Below are positions 16,420 to 25,834 of a stretch of DNA of 64,000 nt, in pieces. The notes beneath the pieces are model-generated. The model did not search any database. It saw only the letters and a list, made by a program, of their open reading frames with translations, and was not told the DNA's origin. The DNA is from an uncultured Lachnospiraceae bacterium. GTDB taxonomy: Bacteria; Bacillota; Clostridia; Lachnospirales; Lachnospiraceae. The DNA lies in contig CAJUFE010000010.1 of assembly GCA_910585635.1 (NCBI GenBank), positions 1 through 64,000 on the forward strand, read 5' to 3'. The stretch's first letter is position 1; each line of letters starts with the position of its first letter. A program made the position numbers and the translations under genes.

Positions 16420-19400
16420 AGCCAGTCTTTTTAAAAATGTCCGCCTTCGGCTCCTATGCCGGGGTGGAGACGATCGATCTTGCGAAGGTGGACCAGGGAG
16501 TGTTCTTGATCACCGGGGACACGGGGGCGGGGAAGACCACCATCTTTGATGGGATCACCTTTGCCCTGTATGGAGAGAGCAGCGGCGGAAAACGGGACGG
16601 GGAGATGATGCGGAGCCAGTATGCGTCGGAGGAGACGCCGACCTTTGTGGAGCTGGCCTTCTGGCACCGTGGAGGATCCTACCGGGTCATCCGTTCGCCC
16701 AGGCAGCGTCGGCTCAGCAAACGGAGGAATAAAGAGGGCGCGTTCACCCTGGTGGAGGAGCCGCCGAAGGTGGAGCTGTTCCTTTCAGACGGGCGCGTGT
16801 TCCCTGGAAAGGCCAAGGAGACGGATCAGAAGATCGTGGAGATCTTAGGGCTGGACAAGGCCCAGTTCACCCAGACCGCCATGCTGGCCCAGGGAGATTT
16901 TTTAAAGCTGCTCCACGCGCCGTCAAAGGAGAGGAAGGAGATCTTCGCCAAGATCTTTGACACCAGGATCTACGGCAGGATCGGGGAGGAGCTGCGGATC
17001 CGGACCAAGGCGCTCAGCAGCCAGCTGGAGGAGGGGAAGAGGAGGCTGGAGCGGGAGCTGGAGGATGTGCGATGCATCCCGGAAAGCCTCCTTGCACCAG
17101 GCTGGGCAGAAGAAGGGCATTTTTCAGAAAGCGATGAGGGGATGGAGAGCGTCCTCCGGATGATCGGGGAGATCGTGGAGGAGGCGGCCCAGAAGGAGAA
17201 GGCGCTTTCGACAGCCCTTAAGGCAAACGGGGTGGAGCAGCGGCAGCTGGAGCTGTCCTTAAGCCAGGCCAGGGAGCGGGAGGCGCTTTTTGGGCAGCTG
17301 GAGCAGGCCAGAATGCAGTATGCGGCTCTGGAGAGCCAAAAAGAGCAGATGGAGGCCCTTCGAGAGGAAGGGGAGGCGGCGGCCCGGGCGGCATCCGTGC
17401 GTCCTAAGGAAGAGCTTTGGCAGGCCGGGCAGAAGGGATGGCAGCAGTGCCAGAGTAAGATCGCCCACCTGGAGGAGTGGCTCCTGGAAAATGAGCCAGC
17501 CTTAAAGGAGCGGGGCAGGAGACGGGAGGAGGCGGAGAGCGCCTTCCGTAGGCAGGGGCCTGTGCTGATGGCAGATATGGAACGGATCCGTGGGGACCTG
17601 GAGCGGTACCAGGAGCTGGAAGAGAAGAAGAGGGCTTTGAAAAAGCTGGAGGAGGAGCGGGAGGAGGCCCGGGCCAGCCAGCTGGCGGCTGTCAAAGAGC
17701 TGGAAGGCTGTGAGGAGAGGCGGCAGGAGCTGGAGCGCCTTCTGGAAGAGGAGAAGAGCTGCGCGGCAAAGCTGCCTGTCCTGGAGCAGGAGATCGAAAG
17801 GCTGAAGGAACAGGAAAAGAGCCTGCGCAGGCTGTCCGCCGATCTAAAGGAGCTGGAGAAGCTCCGGGGGCAGGCGGAAAAGGAGCAGGAGGCCTATGGC
17901 AGGCTCCAGACAGATGCACAGGAGCTGGAAAGCGAGTACGAGCGGCTCTACAGCCTGTTCTTGGAGGGACAGGCCGGATCCTTAGCGGCGGCGCTGCGGG
18001 AGGGAGAGCCCTGCCCGGTGTGCGGCTCCTGTCACCATCCGGCGCCGGCCCAGATACAGGATATCCTGGTGGAGCGGAAAGGGCTGGATGAGGCGAAAGG
18101 GAAAAGCCGGCAGGCCGCCAAGGCGGCTCAGGAGTCCTATAACAGGCTCCAGGAGCTGAAGGCGGCCCATGGAGGGAAGAGAGAGCTGACCGAGCATGAG
18201 GGTCAGCGGCTTTTCGGAGAGTGGGGACAAGACCAGGAGCCGGGAGCGGCAGAAAAAGCCGGAGTGACAGGCTGGACGCCGGACGCTCTGAAAGAGGCCG
18301 GGAGACGAGCCTGGCCTGACTGCCAGGCCAAGCTGGAGGCAAGGATGGCGGAGCAAAAAAGGGCGCTGGAAGCCGGGCAGCGCTTGGAGGAGTACCAGAA
18401 GGAGAAGGCGGCACTGGAGCGCCGTCAGGAGCGTGTGGTCCGGCAGCGGGAGGAGGCAGAGGCCAGGCAGAAGCAGGCGGAGCTCTCCTGTGTGGAGGCC
18501 GGCTCCAGCCTCCGTGTGCTGGAGCAGTCCTTACCTTACCCCCAAAAGACCCAGGCCATGAAAGCCCTGGGAGAGGCAAAGGCCCAGAAGGAGGCCCTGG
18601 AGCAGGCGGCCCAAAAGGAGAGCCAGGCATACCAGATGCTGGAAGCCCAAGTGGCGGACCGGAAGGGGCGGCTGACGGCGCACAGACAGGATGAGGAGCG
18701 GTTGGCAAGAGAGAACGGCCAGCTGGAGGAAGCCTTTGTACAGGAGCTGTCCCGTCGGGGATTTTCCTGCCGGGAGGCTTATCAGGCAGCTTGGAGGCCG
18801 GAGGAGCGGCGTAGGGAAGCGGAACGCGTATACCAGGACTACCGGGATGCCCGGATGCAGAGCCGGGAACGGCTCACCCATTGCCTGGCCCAGACAGAGG
18901 GAAAGGAACGGATCCAGGCGGAGGGCTTCCAAAAAAGGCTTGCCCAGGTCCAAAAGGAGCAGGAGCGCTTAGAGCTGGAGAGTCGGAAGATCTTCGGCAT
19001 ACGGTCCAGAGATGCGGAGCTGGCAGAGCGGTGCGGGCGCCTGTGGGAGGCGCGGAAGAAGGTGCGGGCGGACTATGAGACTATGAAGCGGCTGGACGAC
19101 ACGGCTAACGGGCGGATCAGCCAGCGCCATCTGGACCTTCAGACCTATATCCAGCGGAGTTATTTTGCCATGATCTTGCAGCAGGCCAATAAGCGGCTGG
19201 CCACCATGGCGGCGGGGCAGTTCCTCCTCCAGTGCCGGGAGCTGGAGGATCTGGGCTCCCAGGGAGAGGTGGGGCTGGACCTGGATGTGTACAGCCTGGT
19301 CAACGACCAGACCCGGGACGTGAAGACCCTATCCGGCGGCGAATCCTTTATCGCGGCTCTTGCCATGGCCCTGGGGATGGCGGATATCATCCAGAGCCAG

Positions 19401-19628
19401 GCCGGGAGCATCCGGATCGATACCATGTTCATCGATGAGGGCTTCGGGTCCCTCAGCGAGGAGACCAGGTCCCAGGCGATCCGCATCTTGATGGAGCTCT
19501 CGGAAGGGCGGCGGCTGGTGGGGATCATCTCCCATGTGACCGAGCTAAAGGCTCAGATCGACCGGAAGCTGGTGGTGAAGAAAGGGAAGAAGGGCAGCTA
19601 TACGGAGTGGGAGATCGAGGGGCTGTGA
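16416..19628 (+). CDS. sbcC: SbcC, SMC-like ATPase subunit of SbcCD (Rad50 homologue)
   Basis: 1070 residues. Walker A is GDTGAGKTTIFDG (residues about 33-45), the zinc-hook CPVCG is near 532, the ABC signature LSGGESFIAALAMALG near 971 and Walker B/D-loop MFIDEGFGSL near 1001. Long Glu/Arg/Gln-rich coiled coils lie between, as expected for Rad50-like proteins that bridge DNA ends. It is translationally coupled to sbcD. Codon use is strongly GC-rich. No oddity in the catalytic parts. Confidence 0.96.
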   Translation: MKPVFLKMSAFGSYAGVETIDLAKVDQGVFLITGDTGAGKTTIFDGITFALYGESSGGKRDGEMMRSQYASEETPTFVELAFWHRGGSYRVIRSPRQRRLSKRRNKEGAFTLVEEPPKVELFLSDGRVFPGKAKETDQKIVEILGLDKAQFTQTAMLAQGDFLKLLHAPSKERKEIFAKIFDTRIYGRIGEELRIRTKALSSQLEEGKRRLERELEDVRCIPESLLAPGWAEEGHFSESDEGMESVLRMIGEIVEEAAQKEKALSTALKANGVEQRQLELSLSQAREREALFGQLEQARMQYAALESQKEQMEALREEGEAAARAASVRPKEELWQAGQKGWQQCQSKIAHLEEWLLENEPALKERGRRREEAESAFRRQGPVLMADMERIRGDLERYQELEEKKRALKKLEEEREEARASQLAAVKELEGCEERRQELERLLEEEKSCAAKLPVLEQEIERLKEQEKSLRRLSADLKELEKLRGQAEKEQEAYGRLQTDAQELESEYERLYSLFLEGQAGSLAAALREGEPCPVCGSCHHPAPAQIQDILVERKGLDEAKGKSRQAAKAAQESYNRLQELKAAHGGKRELTEHEGQRLFGEWGQDQEPGAAEKAGVTGWTPDALKEAGRRAWPDCQAKLEARMAEQKRALEAGQRLEEYQKEKAALERRQERVVRQREEAEARQKQAELSCVEAGSSLRVLEQSLPYPQKTQAMKALGEAKAQKEALEQAAQKESQAYQMLEAQVADRKGRLTAHRQDEERLARENGQLEEAFVQELSRRGFSCREAYQAAWRPEERRREAERVYQDYRDARMQSRERLTHCLAQTEGKERIQAEGFQKRLAQVQKEQERLELESRKIFGIRSRDAELAERCGRLWEARKKVRADYETMKRLDDTANGRISQRHLDLQTYIQRSYFAMILQQANKRLATMAAGQFLLQCRELEDLGSQGEVGLDLDVYSLVNDQTRDVKTLSGGESFIAALAMALGMADIIQSQAGSIRIDTMFIDEGFGSLSEETRSQAIRILMELSEGRRLVGIISHVTELKAQIDRKLVVKKGKKGSYTEWEIEGL

Positions 19629-19693
19629 GAGCGTTCGGTCGGCTGGGATAAAGGTTTTTTGGAAAGAAACAGAAGGAGAGAGGAGTAAGGATC

Positions 19694-22447
19694 ATGGCAG
19701 AGCAGAGACCCAGAGGACGGCAGAAGGATGTATCCGGACCGGGAAAGACCGTGAAGAAGCGCGGCACAGGCCTGCATACCGGCCCGGTGGGCAGCGCAGG
19801 CGGCTATGGAGGACGCCCGGCAGGCGGGACCGGGAGCAGGCCGGGGGCTGGCGGACAGCCTTTGGGGAAAGGGATGTCCCGCAGACCCCAGTGGGGTGGG
19901 ATAGGGCGCGGGACCGGCAGCCGGGCAGGCCGGGGAGGAAGCCCGGGTGTGATGCTCCTGCTTCTCCTTTTGGTGCTGCTCCTTGGCGGGGGCGGGGGCC
20001 TTGGCGCATTGTTTGGCAACCTGTCCGGACAGGTACCCGGCGGAGGGCAGACCGGCCAGGGCGGTCCGGTCTCCCAGGGACAGGCCGGTGGTCCGGGCGG
20101 TACATCCCAGGGGCAGACCGGTCAGGCGGCTCAAGGTTCCCAATCCGGCGGCCTTGGCGGTTTATCCGGCGGGATCGACCTGACCGCGCTCTTTGGCGGC
20201 CTGGGTGGCGGGAGCGTCTCCACGGGCTGGTCCGGAGAGGACAACAGAGGCCGGCTGGATACCAGCGTGGCGGCGGAGGCAAGGCCAAAGAGGACTGCGC
20301 TTTTAGGCGAAGGCCGGGATACGGCCACGATCATGGTGTATATGTGCGGTACGGATCTGGAATCCCGCAGCGGCATGGGGACCGCCGATCTGCAGGAGAT
20401 GCTGGCGGCGGATTTAGGGGACCACATCAACCTGCTGGTCTACACAGGCGGCTGCAGCGGCTGGAAGAACGACCAGGTGAGCCATGGGGTCAACCAGATC
20501 TGGCAGGTGGCGGACGGGGAGCTGCGTTGTCTGGAAGCGGATCTGGGCAGCGTGTCCATGACCGATCCCGCCACGTTGACCGGGTATATCCGCTGGTGCG
20601 CGAAAAACTATCCGGCCAGCCGTTATGAGCTGATCTTCTGGGACCATGGCGGCGGCTCGGTCAGCGGCTATGGCTATGACCAGAAATTCCCCTCCTCCGG
20701 CTCCATGAGCCTGGCGCAGATCAACAGGGCGCTTAAGGATGCCGGGGTGACCTTTGACTTTATCGGCTTTGACGCCTGTCTGATGGCCACGGCAGAAACA
20801 GCGGTCATGCTGGCCCAGTACGGGGACTATATGATCGCGTCGGAGGAGACAGAGCCGGGGGTGGGCTGGTATTATACCGACTGGCTCACGGCCTTCGGAA
20901 AGGATCCGTCTATGCCCACCATCCAGATCGGGAAGAGGATCATCGATGATTTTGTGGATGTGTGCGCCAAACGGTGCCCCGGCCAGCTGACCACCCTTTC
21001 GATCGTGGATCTGGCGGAGTTTGAGGGGACCGTGCCGGAAAGGCTCACCGCCTTTTCGGAGTCGGCCAGCCACCTGCTGGAGGAGCAGCAATATAAGACT
21101 CTTTCCGACGCCCGGAACGGAGCGCGGGAGTTTGCCCGTTCCAGCAAGATCGATCAGGTGGACTTAGTCCATCTGTCCCAGAACCTGGGCACAGAGGAGG
21201 GGGAGGGATTGGCCAAGGCCCTTCTGGGCGCGGTAAAGTATAACCGGACCTCTTCCAATATGACCAACGCCTATGGGGTCTCGATCTATTTCCCCTATCA
21301 AAAGGTCTCCACAGTAGATAAGGCTGTGGCCTCCTACAGGGAGATCGGGATGGATGAGTCCTATGCCCGCTGCATCAAGCAGTTCGCCAGCCTGGAGGCC
21401 AGCGGCCAGGCCGTCTCTGGCGGCACCGGCTCACCGCTGGAAGCGCTGCTGGGCTCGCTGGCCGGTGGGTATCCCGGCAGCGGCGGCACTGGAAATGGAA
21501 GTATCGGCAGCGGCGGCACTGGAAATGGAAGTATCGGCAGCGGCGGCACCGGAAATGGAAGTAGTGGGAGCGGCAACACCGGAAGTGGAAATGCCGGCAG
21601 CGGCGGCGCCGGAAATGGGGATGCCGGGACCGGAGCAGCAGGGAACGGGACGGGGAGCGCACAGAGCGGGGCAGAGATGATCGGCCAGCTCCTGGAAAGC
21701 TTCTTAGGCGGTGACTTTGGGAGCATCGCAGGTCTTGGCAGCGGCAACACCGGTTTCCTGGCAGACCGGGCATTGGACCAGGAGGCCATGGTCCGGTATC
21801 TGGAGGAGAACCGGTTCGATGGGGATGCCCTCCTGTGGACAAAGGGGCAGGACGGTGGACCGGTGCTGGCGTTGGAGGAGGACCAGTGGCGGCTGGTGCA
21901 GGATCTGGAGCTGAACGTGTTCTACGATGACGGAGAGGGCTTTATCGACCTGGGTCTGGACAATGTGTTCGACTTTGACGAGGAAGGGCGGCTCTTAGGC
22001 CGCTATGACGGCACCTGGCTCGCCATCGACGGCCAGCCCGTGGCCTATTACCATACCGGTACGGTAGATGACGGACAGTCCTACACGATCACCGGCCGGG
22101 TGCCCGTCCTGCACAACGGTGAGCGGGCGGAGCTGCTCCTGGTCTTTGATGACGCCCACCCTGAGGGCTTTGTGGCCGGGATCAGGACGGTATATGCGGA
22201 AAGCGAGACCGAGACGGTGGCCAAAAGCATCACCGGCCTGGAGAAGGGGGATCAGATCGAGTTTTTATGTGACTATTACCGCTACGACGGGACCTACCAG
22301 GATAGCTTTTACCTGGGCGATCCGCTGACCGTGGGCGACGGAGAGCTTGTGATCAGCAATGTGCCATTAGAAGGCGGGCCGGTGGAGGCCACCTATCGTT
22401 TTACCGATATCTATAACCAGCAGTATTGGACCCCGCCGATGTCATAA
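19694..22447 (+). CDS. Clostripain-family (C11) cysteine peptidase, membrane anchored
   Basis: 917 residues. The N-terminal 80 residues are Gly/Pro/Arg-rich and probably cytoplasmic; a membrane anchor (VMLLLLLLVLLLGG) follows at about 85-105, then Gly/Gln-rich repeats. From about 215 (TATIMVYMCGTDLESRSG) a clostripain-like domain begins, with the catalytic His in FWDHGGG (about 317) and Cys in GFDACLM (about 362). The region 595-655 is Gly/Ser/Thr/Asn repeats (GSGGTGNGSI). A C-terminal all-beta domain (750-917) has no family I recognise. It should act at the outer face as an Arg/Lys-type protease. No N-terminal cleavable signal; type II topology is inferred. Confidence 0.88.
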   Translation: MAEQRPRGRQKDVSGPGKTVKKRGTGLHTGPVGSAGGYGGRPAGGTGSRPGAGGQPLGKGMSRRPQWGGIGRGTGSRAGRGGSPGVMLLLLLLVLLLGGGGGLGALFGNLSGQVPGGGQTGQGGPVSQGQAGGPGGTSQGQTGQAAQGSQSGGLGGLSGGIDLTALFGGLGGGSVSTGWSGEDNRGRLDTSVAAEARPKRTALLGEGRDTATIMVYMCGTDLESRSGMGTADLQEMLAADLGDHINLLVYTGGCSGWKNDQVSHGVNQIWQVADGELRCLEADLGSVSMTDPATLTGYIRWCAKNYPASRYELIFWDHGGGSVSGYGYDQKFPSSGSMSLAQINRALKDAGVTFDFIGFDACLMATAETAVMLAQYGDYMIASEETEPGVGWYYTDWLTAFGKDPSMPTIQIGKRIIDDFVDVCAKRCPGQLTTLSIVDLAEFEGTVPERLTAFSESASHLLEEQQYKTLSDARNGAREFARSSKIDQVDLVHLSQNLGTEEGEGLAKALLGAVKYNRTSSNMTNAYGVSIYFPYQKVSTVDKAVASYREIGMDESYARCIKQFASLEASGQAVSGGTGSPLEALLGSLAGGYPGSGGTGNGSIGSGGTGNGSIGSGGTGNGSSGSGNTGSGNAGSGGAGNGDAGTGAAGNGTGSAQSGAEMIGQLLESFLGGDFGSIAGLGSGNTGFLADRALDQEAMVRYLEENRFDGDALLWTKGQDGGPVLALEEDQWRLVQDLELNVFYDDGEGFIDLGLDNVFDFDEEGRLLGRYDGTWLAIDGQPVAYYHTGTVDDGQSYTITGRVPVLHNGERAELLLVFDDAHPEGFVAGIRTVYAESETETVAKSITGLEKGDQIEFLCDYYRYDGTYQDSFYLGDPLTVGDGELVISNVPLEGGPVEATYRFTDIYNQQYWTPPMS
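21475..21650 (+). repeat. 30-bp tandem repeats encoding Gly/Ser/Asn linker
   Basis: At least three nearly perfect 30-bp units (GGCAGCGGCGGCACTGGAAA and following GGAAGTATC) start near 21477, followed by diverged units; they encode GSGGTGNGSI repeats between the peptidase domain and the C-terminal domain. Confidence 0.85.
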
Positions 22448-22643
22448 AACTTTTTGCATGACCATGCATCCGCGGCCAAGGTCCAGGAGGTTTAAATAAT
22501 TCCCATAGCTGACAGAGATCTTATAGAGGGATATCGAAAAGATCGCGGATACTAAGACCGTGACCAACATGACCAAAAGATCATTGTGGCCGGCAGGGCC
22601 AGGCTTTTCGCCTTGCCGGGACTTGAGAAAGGAGATGTCTGCT

Positions 22644-22853
22644 ATGGGGACCTGTAAATGTGGACAAGTGACCGGGCCATCTGTCGGCGTCGGCACGGCA
22701 GGGCCGGCGCCCGCAGCCTTGCACCTGGGGATCGCCACCATACCGTTCCAGCCTTGGGAGACCGTATACCCGCCGCAAAAAGCACTTTGCCGTGGGACGG
22801 CTTTCCCGAGCCTGGACCTGCCGTTTTATGGAGGAGGTGAGGGCCATGTCTGA
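22644..22853 (+). CDS. cotJA: Spore coat-associated protein CotJA
   Basis: 69 residues. ATG 22644 is 9 bases from AAAGGAG (22628-22634); ATG 22635 touches that site and is less likely. The C-terminal half LGIATIPFQPWETVYPP...AL-C-RGTAFPSLDLPF matches the CotJA core. The N-terminal half has MGTCKCGQ and Gly/Ala-rich sequence. It overlaps cotJB by 8 bp and is first of the cotJABC operon, made in the mother cell during sporulation and incorporated in the coat. Confidence 0.85.
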   Translation: MGTCKCGQVTGPSVGVGTAGPAPAALHLGIATIPFQPWETVYPPQKALCRGTAFPSLDLPFYGGGEGHV

Positions 22854-23298
22854 TCGTCAGCAGCTGATGCGCCAGATCCAGGAGATCTGTTTCGTGGTCG
22901 ACGATCTGACCCTTTATCTGGATACCCATCCTCTTGATGGAGACGCCCTGGATGAGATCGACCGGGCCATGACCCAGCGGAAGATGCTTTTATGCACTTA
23001 TGCCAAGAGATTTGAGCCGCTGACCGTAAACTGCATCCATGTGGGGCCGGAAGCCGGCCAGGAGGGCAGTCTGGGCGCCCCGCCAAAGTGCCAGAACGGC
23101 ACGGCCATCCCGGCTGGCAGTCAGGGCGGTGTGGCTGCCCCGTCCAACAGCCAGAGCGGCCAGCCCATCCCGACTGATGGCCAGGGCGGTCAGAACGCCC
23201 GATCCATCAACCAGAGCGGCCAGTACACGAAATATGCCGGAAGGAGGCACTGGACCTGGACAGACGGTCCGCTGCCCTGGGAAGGAGGGATCGCGTAA
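22846..23298 (+). CDS. cotJB: Spore coat protein CotJB with repeat extension
   Basis: ATG 22846 has GGAGGAGGTGAGG just upstream and gives MSDRQQLMRQIQEICF, the normal CotJB start, followed by LYLDTHPLDGDAL. The usual protein is about 85-100 residues; this one is 150. The excess is a Gln/Gly/Ser/Pro-rich degenerate repeat (SQGGVAAPSNSQSGQP..., DNA about 23040-23225) inserted before the conserved tail WTWTDGPLPWEGG. The insertion leaves both conserved ends. Stop TAA overlaps the cotJC ATG by one base (TAATG). Confidence 0.88.
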   Translation: MSDRQQLMRQIQEICFVVDDLTLYLDTHPLDGDALDEIDRAMTQRKMLLCTYAKRFEPLTVNCIHVGPEAGQEGSLGAPPKCQNGTAIPAGSQGGVAAPSNSQSGQPIPTDGQGGQNARSINQSGQYTKYAGRRHWTWTDGPLPWEGGIA

Positions 23299-23909
23299 TG
23301 TGGAGCTATGAAAAACGATTGCAGTATCCGGTGGATATCCACAAGACCTGCCCGAAGACCGCGTCCCTCATCATCAGCCAGTTCGGCGGGCCGGACGGAG
23401 AGCTGTCGGCCTCTATGCGTTATCTTTCCCAACGGTACACCATGCCATGCAGGGAAGTGGGCGGCTTGCTGACCGACATCGGAACAGAAGAATTGGCCCA
23501 TCTGGAGATCGTCTGCGCCATCATCTACCAGCTGACTAAGGATATGACGGCAGAGCAGGCCAAAACGGCAGGCTTTGACGCTTATTACGTGGATCACACC
23601 TCAGCGCTGTGGCCCACCGCGGCGGCAGGCGTTCCCTATAATGCCTGTGAGTTCCAGTCCAAAGGCGATGCCATCACCGACCTTTTCGAGGACCTGGCTG
23701 CGGAGCAGAAGGCACGGACCACCTACGAGAACCTGATCCGGATCATCCCGGACCCGGAGGTGCAAGAGCCGCTGCGGTTCCTGCGGGCCAGGGAAGTGGT
23801 CCATTTCCAGCGGTTCGGGGAGGCCCTGGAGAAGATCAAGGAGACCCTGGATGCTAAGAACTTTTACTATTTCAATCCGGAGTTTGATAAGCAGTTTGTG
23901 AAAAGATAG
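23298..23909 (+). CDS. cotJC: Spore coat protein CotJC, manganese-catalase family
   Basis: 203 residues of the Mn-catalase/ferritin-like fold. Metal ligands are in LTDIGTEELAHLEI (E, E...H) and in the second helix pair (DLAAEQKARTTYENL...REVVHFQRFGEAL). CotJC is a coat component; its homologues in clostridia have been reported as Mn catalases. Third gene of cotJABC; a terminator at 23925-23964 ends the operon. Confidence 0.95.
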   Translation: MWSYEKRLQYPVDIHKTCPKTASLIISQFGGPDGELSASMRYLSQRYTMPCREVGGLLTDIGTEELAHLEIVCAIIYQLTKDMTAEQAKTAGFDAYYVDHTSALWPTAAAGVPYNACEFQSKGDAITDLFEDLAAEQKARTTYENLIRIIPDPEVQEPLRFLRAREVVHFQRFGEALEKIKETLDAKNFYYFNPEFDKQFVKR

Positions 23910-23924
23910 ATGATCTCAAGAATG

Positions 23925-23964
23925 AAAGCCCTTGCTACTGTAGAAAGTAGGGAGGGCTTTTGTG
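23925..23964 (+). terminator. Terminator of cotJABC
   Basis: AAAGCCCT (23925-23932) pairs with AGGGCTTT (23953-23960), with a further ACT/AGT inner stem, then TTGTG. A second GC-rich hairpin (ACCGCCC ... GGGCGGCTTT, about 24034-24074) lies before the convergent Uma2 gene and may serve the other strand. Confidence 0.75.
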
Positions 23965-24097
23965 TTGCAGGGATGGTATAGCAGTCAGGACGCATCTGAC
24001 ACACTCCTTTTAAAAACATGGACGGACAGAGAAGACCGCCCTCTGCACTTTGGGTGAGTGTCGGGGCGGCTTTCTTATCCGGTAAGGTAGTACAAGC

Positions 24098-24688
24098 TCA
24101 TATCAGATCCCGTGCCGGTGATGGGCCTAGGTCAAGTTCTGTAAAGTCGATCCACAGATCGTCATAGATGTTGACCTTTATCTTGTCCTGGAAGGTGTAA
24201 GAATCTGCTTTAAAATCTTCTTGTCCCAGATGGTATACAAAGCTCTTTTTACTGAGAGGGTCTACGATCCAGTACTCTTTTACCCCAGCATCCATGTAAA
24301 GGTTTAGCTTGCGCACATAGTCATGGCTGGAAGTGGTTGGGGAGATGATCTCTACGATCCAGTCCGGCGCTCCGGTACATCCCCGGTCTGTCAGCTTGTC
24401 GGGGTCGCAGATCACGCTGATATCCGGCTCCACCACGTTTCTGTCATCTTCGGAAAACAGCTTGACGGAAAAAGGAGCCGGGTAGACCTTGCAAGGGCCT
24501 TTTTTAGAGTTAAGGTAGTTGAAAATGGTGTTTGATAAGAACATGAGTATTTCTTGGTGTATCCTGCTGGGTGCTGCCATATAATAGATCTGTCCGTCGA
24601 TCAGTTCGGCTCGGACGTTCTCCGGCAGGTTGTAGTAATCCTCCTCTGTGTAAATGTTTGCGTGGGCTAATGCTTCTGACATGGTCAT
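24098..24688 (-). CDS. Uma2-family (DUF820) nuclease-fold protein
   Basis: 196 residues. The pattern ENVRAELIDGQIYYMAAPSRIHQEI, then VEPDISVICDP and PDWIVEIISPTTSSHDYVRKLNLY...GVKEYWIVDP is the PD-(D/E)xK core of Uma2 proteins (Asp and Glu-x-x near residues 90 and 113). The family is abundant in cyanobacteria and some Firmicutes, with no firmly known biological role. A ribosome site (GAAAGGAGC) precedes ATG 24688. The catalytic residues look intact. It stands alone between convergent and divergent genes. Confidence 0.9.
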   Translation of the reverse strand: MTMSEALAHANIYTEEDYYNLPENVRAELIDGQIYYMAAPSRIHQEILMFLSNTIFNYLNSKKGPCKVYPAPFSVKLFSEDDRNVVEPDISVICDPDKLTDRGCTGAPDWIVEIISPTTSSHDYVRKLNLYMDAGVKEYWIVDPLSKKSFVYHLGQEDFKADSYTFQDKIKVNIYDDLWIDFTELDLGPSPARDLI

Positions 24689-24798
24689 GCTCCTTTCAGA
24701 GGGATGTGTTAAATAGCTTTTTAAATGTACAGTTTAGGGCTTTTGCAATGCCTAAAAGATTTTTTCTGTGAAAGTCTGCCGCCAGGTACATAGGAGGT

Positions 24799-25608
24799 TT
24801 ATAGATCGATCACCTCTCCGTCATCCGGGATGAACAGATCCCCTCGATAATACAGCCGCCCTTCCGCCCCATAGCGTTCCTTCCGGTCGGCCAGGTTTTT
24901 ATCCTCGGTATGCCACAGCACCAGGTTGGGGATCTGCAGGTCCTCTGCCAGGATGCAGGCATCCTTTACCGTGCTGTGATGCTTTTCATATGGCTTGAAC
25001 TGCTCTCGGTCCTCATAGAGGCAGAAGGCCTCGTGGAGGAGCCAGTGGCTGCCCGCCACATAAGGCCCGCAGAGGGGGTTATAGGGTTCGTCCCCGGCGC
25101 AGGCCAGCTTACGCCCGTCTGCTAGCCTCATGGTGAAGCCGAACTGGGTGGCTTTTGTAGAGTGGATATCAAAAAACGTCACCTGGCGGCCTAAGATCTC
25201 CATAGTCTGCCCGTCCGATACCGGGGTCAGCCGGATGTGCCCCTCCCCATCGATCAGCTTCCATATCTTCTTCTGGGTGGTCAGGCGGCAGAGGGTGAGG
25301 ATCGTATCCACCAGGCCGGGGTGGCAGTAGATCGTAAGGGTCCCCTCGTACTTCCCCTGGCGGATCTTCTGTCCGATCATGCGGATCATCCATACTACGC
25401 CCAGGATGTGGTCCGTGTGCTCATGGGTCACAAAGAGGTGGTGGATCTTATCAAGAGGGACCTGCATATCCTCTAAGATCCTCAAGATTTGATTCCCACC
25501 CCCGGCATCCACCATAAGATAGCCCTGCTCCGTGCGGATGGCAAAGCAGGTATTATAACAGCGGGTGACCGAGGCATTGCCGGTACCGAATACATAAAGC
25601 TGTTCCAT
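24799..25608 (-). CDS. MBL-fold metal-dependent hydrolase (RNase Z-like)
   Basis: ATG 25608 with AAGGAGGAGG immediately upstream gives MEQLYVFGTGNASVTRCYNT and 269 residues. The metal motif HEHTDHILG (about residues 70-78) and later D (FAAGDEP-like LACAGDEPYNP) and H (VLWHTED) fit a beta-lactamase-fold hydrolase; HxHxDH with an N-terminal GTGN is nearest to RNase Z/ElaC-like proteins. The frame is open far upstream, but that part is antisense to the lipoprotein gene at 25835. Substrate not known. Confidence 0.9.
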   Translation of the reverse strand: MEQLYVFGTGNASVTRCYNTCFAIRTEQGYLMVDAGGGNQILRILEDMQVPLDKIHHLFVTHEHTDHILGVVWMIRMIGQKIRQGKYEGTLTIYCHPGLVDTILTLCRLTTQKKIWKLIDGEGHIRLTPVSDGQTMEILGRQVTFFDIHSTKATQFGFTMRLADGRKLACAGDEPYNPLCGPYVAGSHWLLHEAFCLYEDREQFKPYEKHHSTVKDACILAEDLQIPNLVLWHTEDKNLADRKERYGAEGRLYYRGDLFIPDDGEVIDL

Positions 25609-25724
25609 CGTCTCCTCCTCCTTTTCTCCCACCATCGTACCATTTTTTGTATGAGGCTTCAAGCCCTTTTGCGGCGGCAGAAGATCCTCAGCGGATCCTT
25701 GATAAAGATCTAACACTAAGAGGA

Positions 25725-25753
25725 TTGAATAAAATAGGTTGTGATGGTATAAT
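25725..25753 (+). promoter_or_regulatory. Sigma-A-type promoter of the flavoprotein gene
   Basis: TTGAAT (25725-25730), 17-bp spacer, TATAAT (25748-25753), about 80 bases before the start codon. A perfect -10 and correct spacing make this one of the clearest promoters in the window. Confidence 0.8.
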
Positions 25754-25834
25754 GGGCTGTGCATACAAAAACAGACCCTCAGCTCAGAGCAGGGCGTATG
25801 CACGATAAAGAAAAAAGGGAAAAGGAGAGACAAC

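Noticed and set aside
17692..18708. 338-codon frame on the minus strand in sbcC
   Set aside because: Pro/Ser/Ala-rich shadow of the coiled-coil codons of sbcC.
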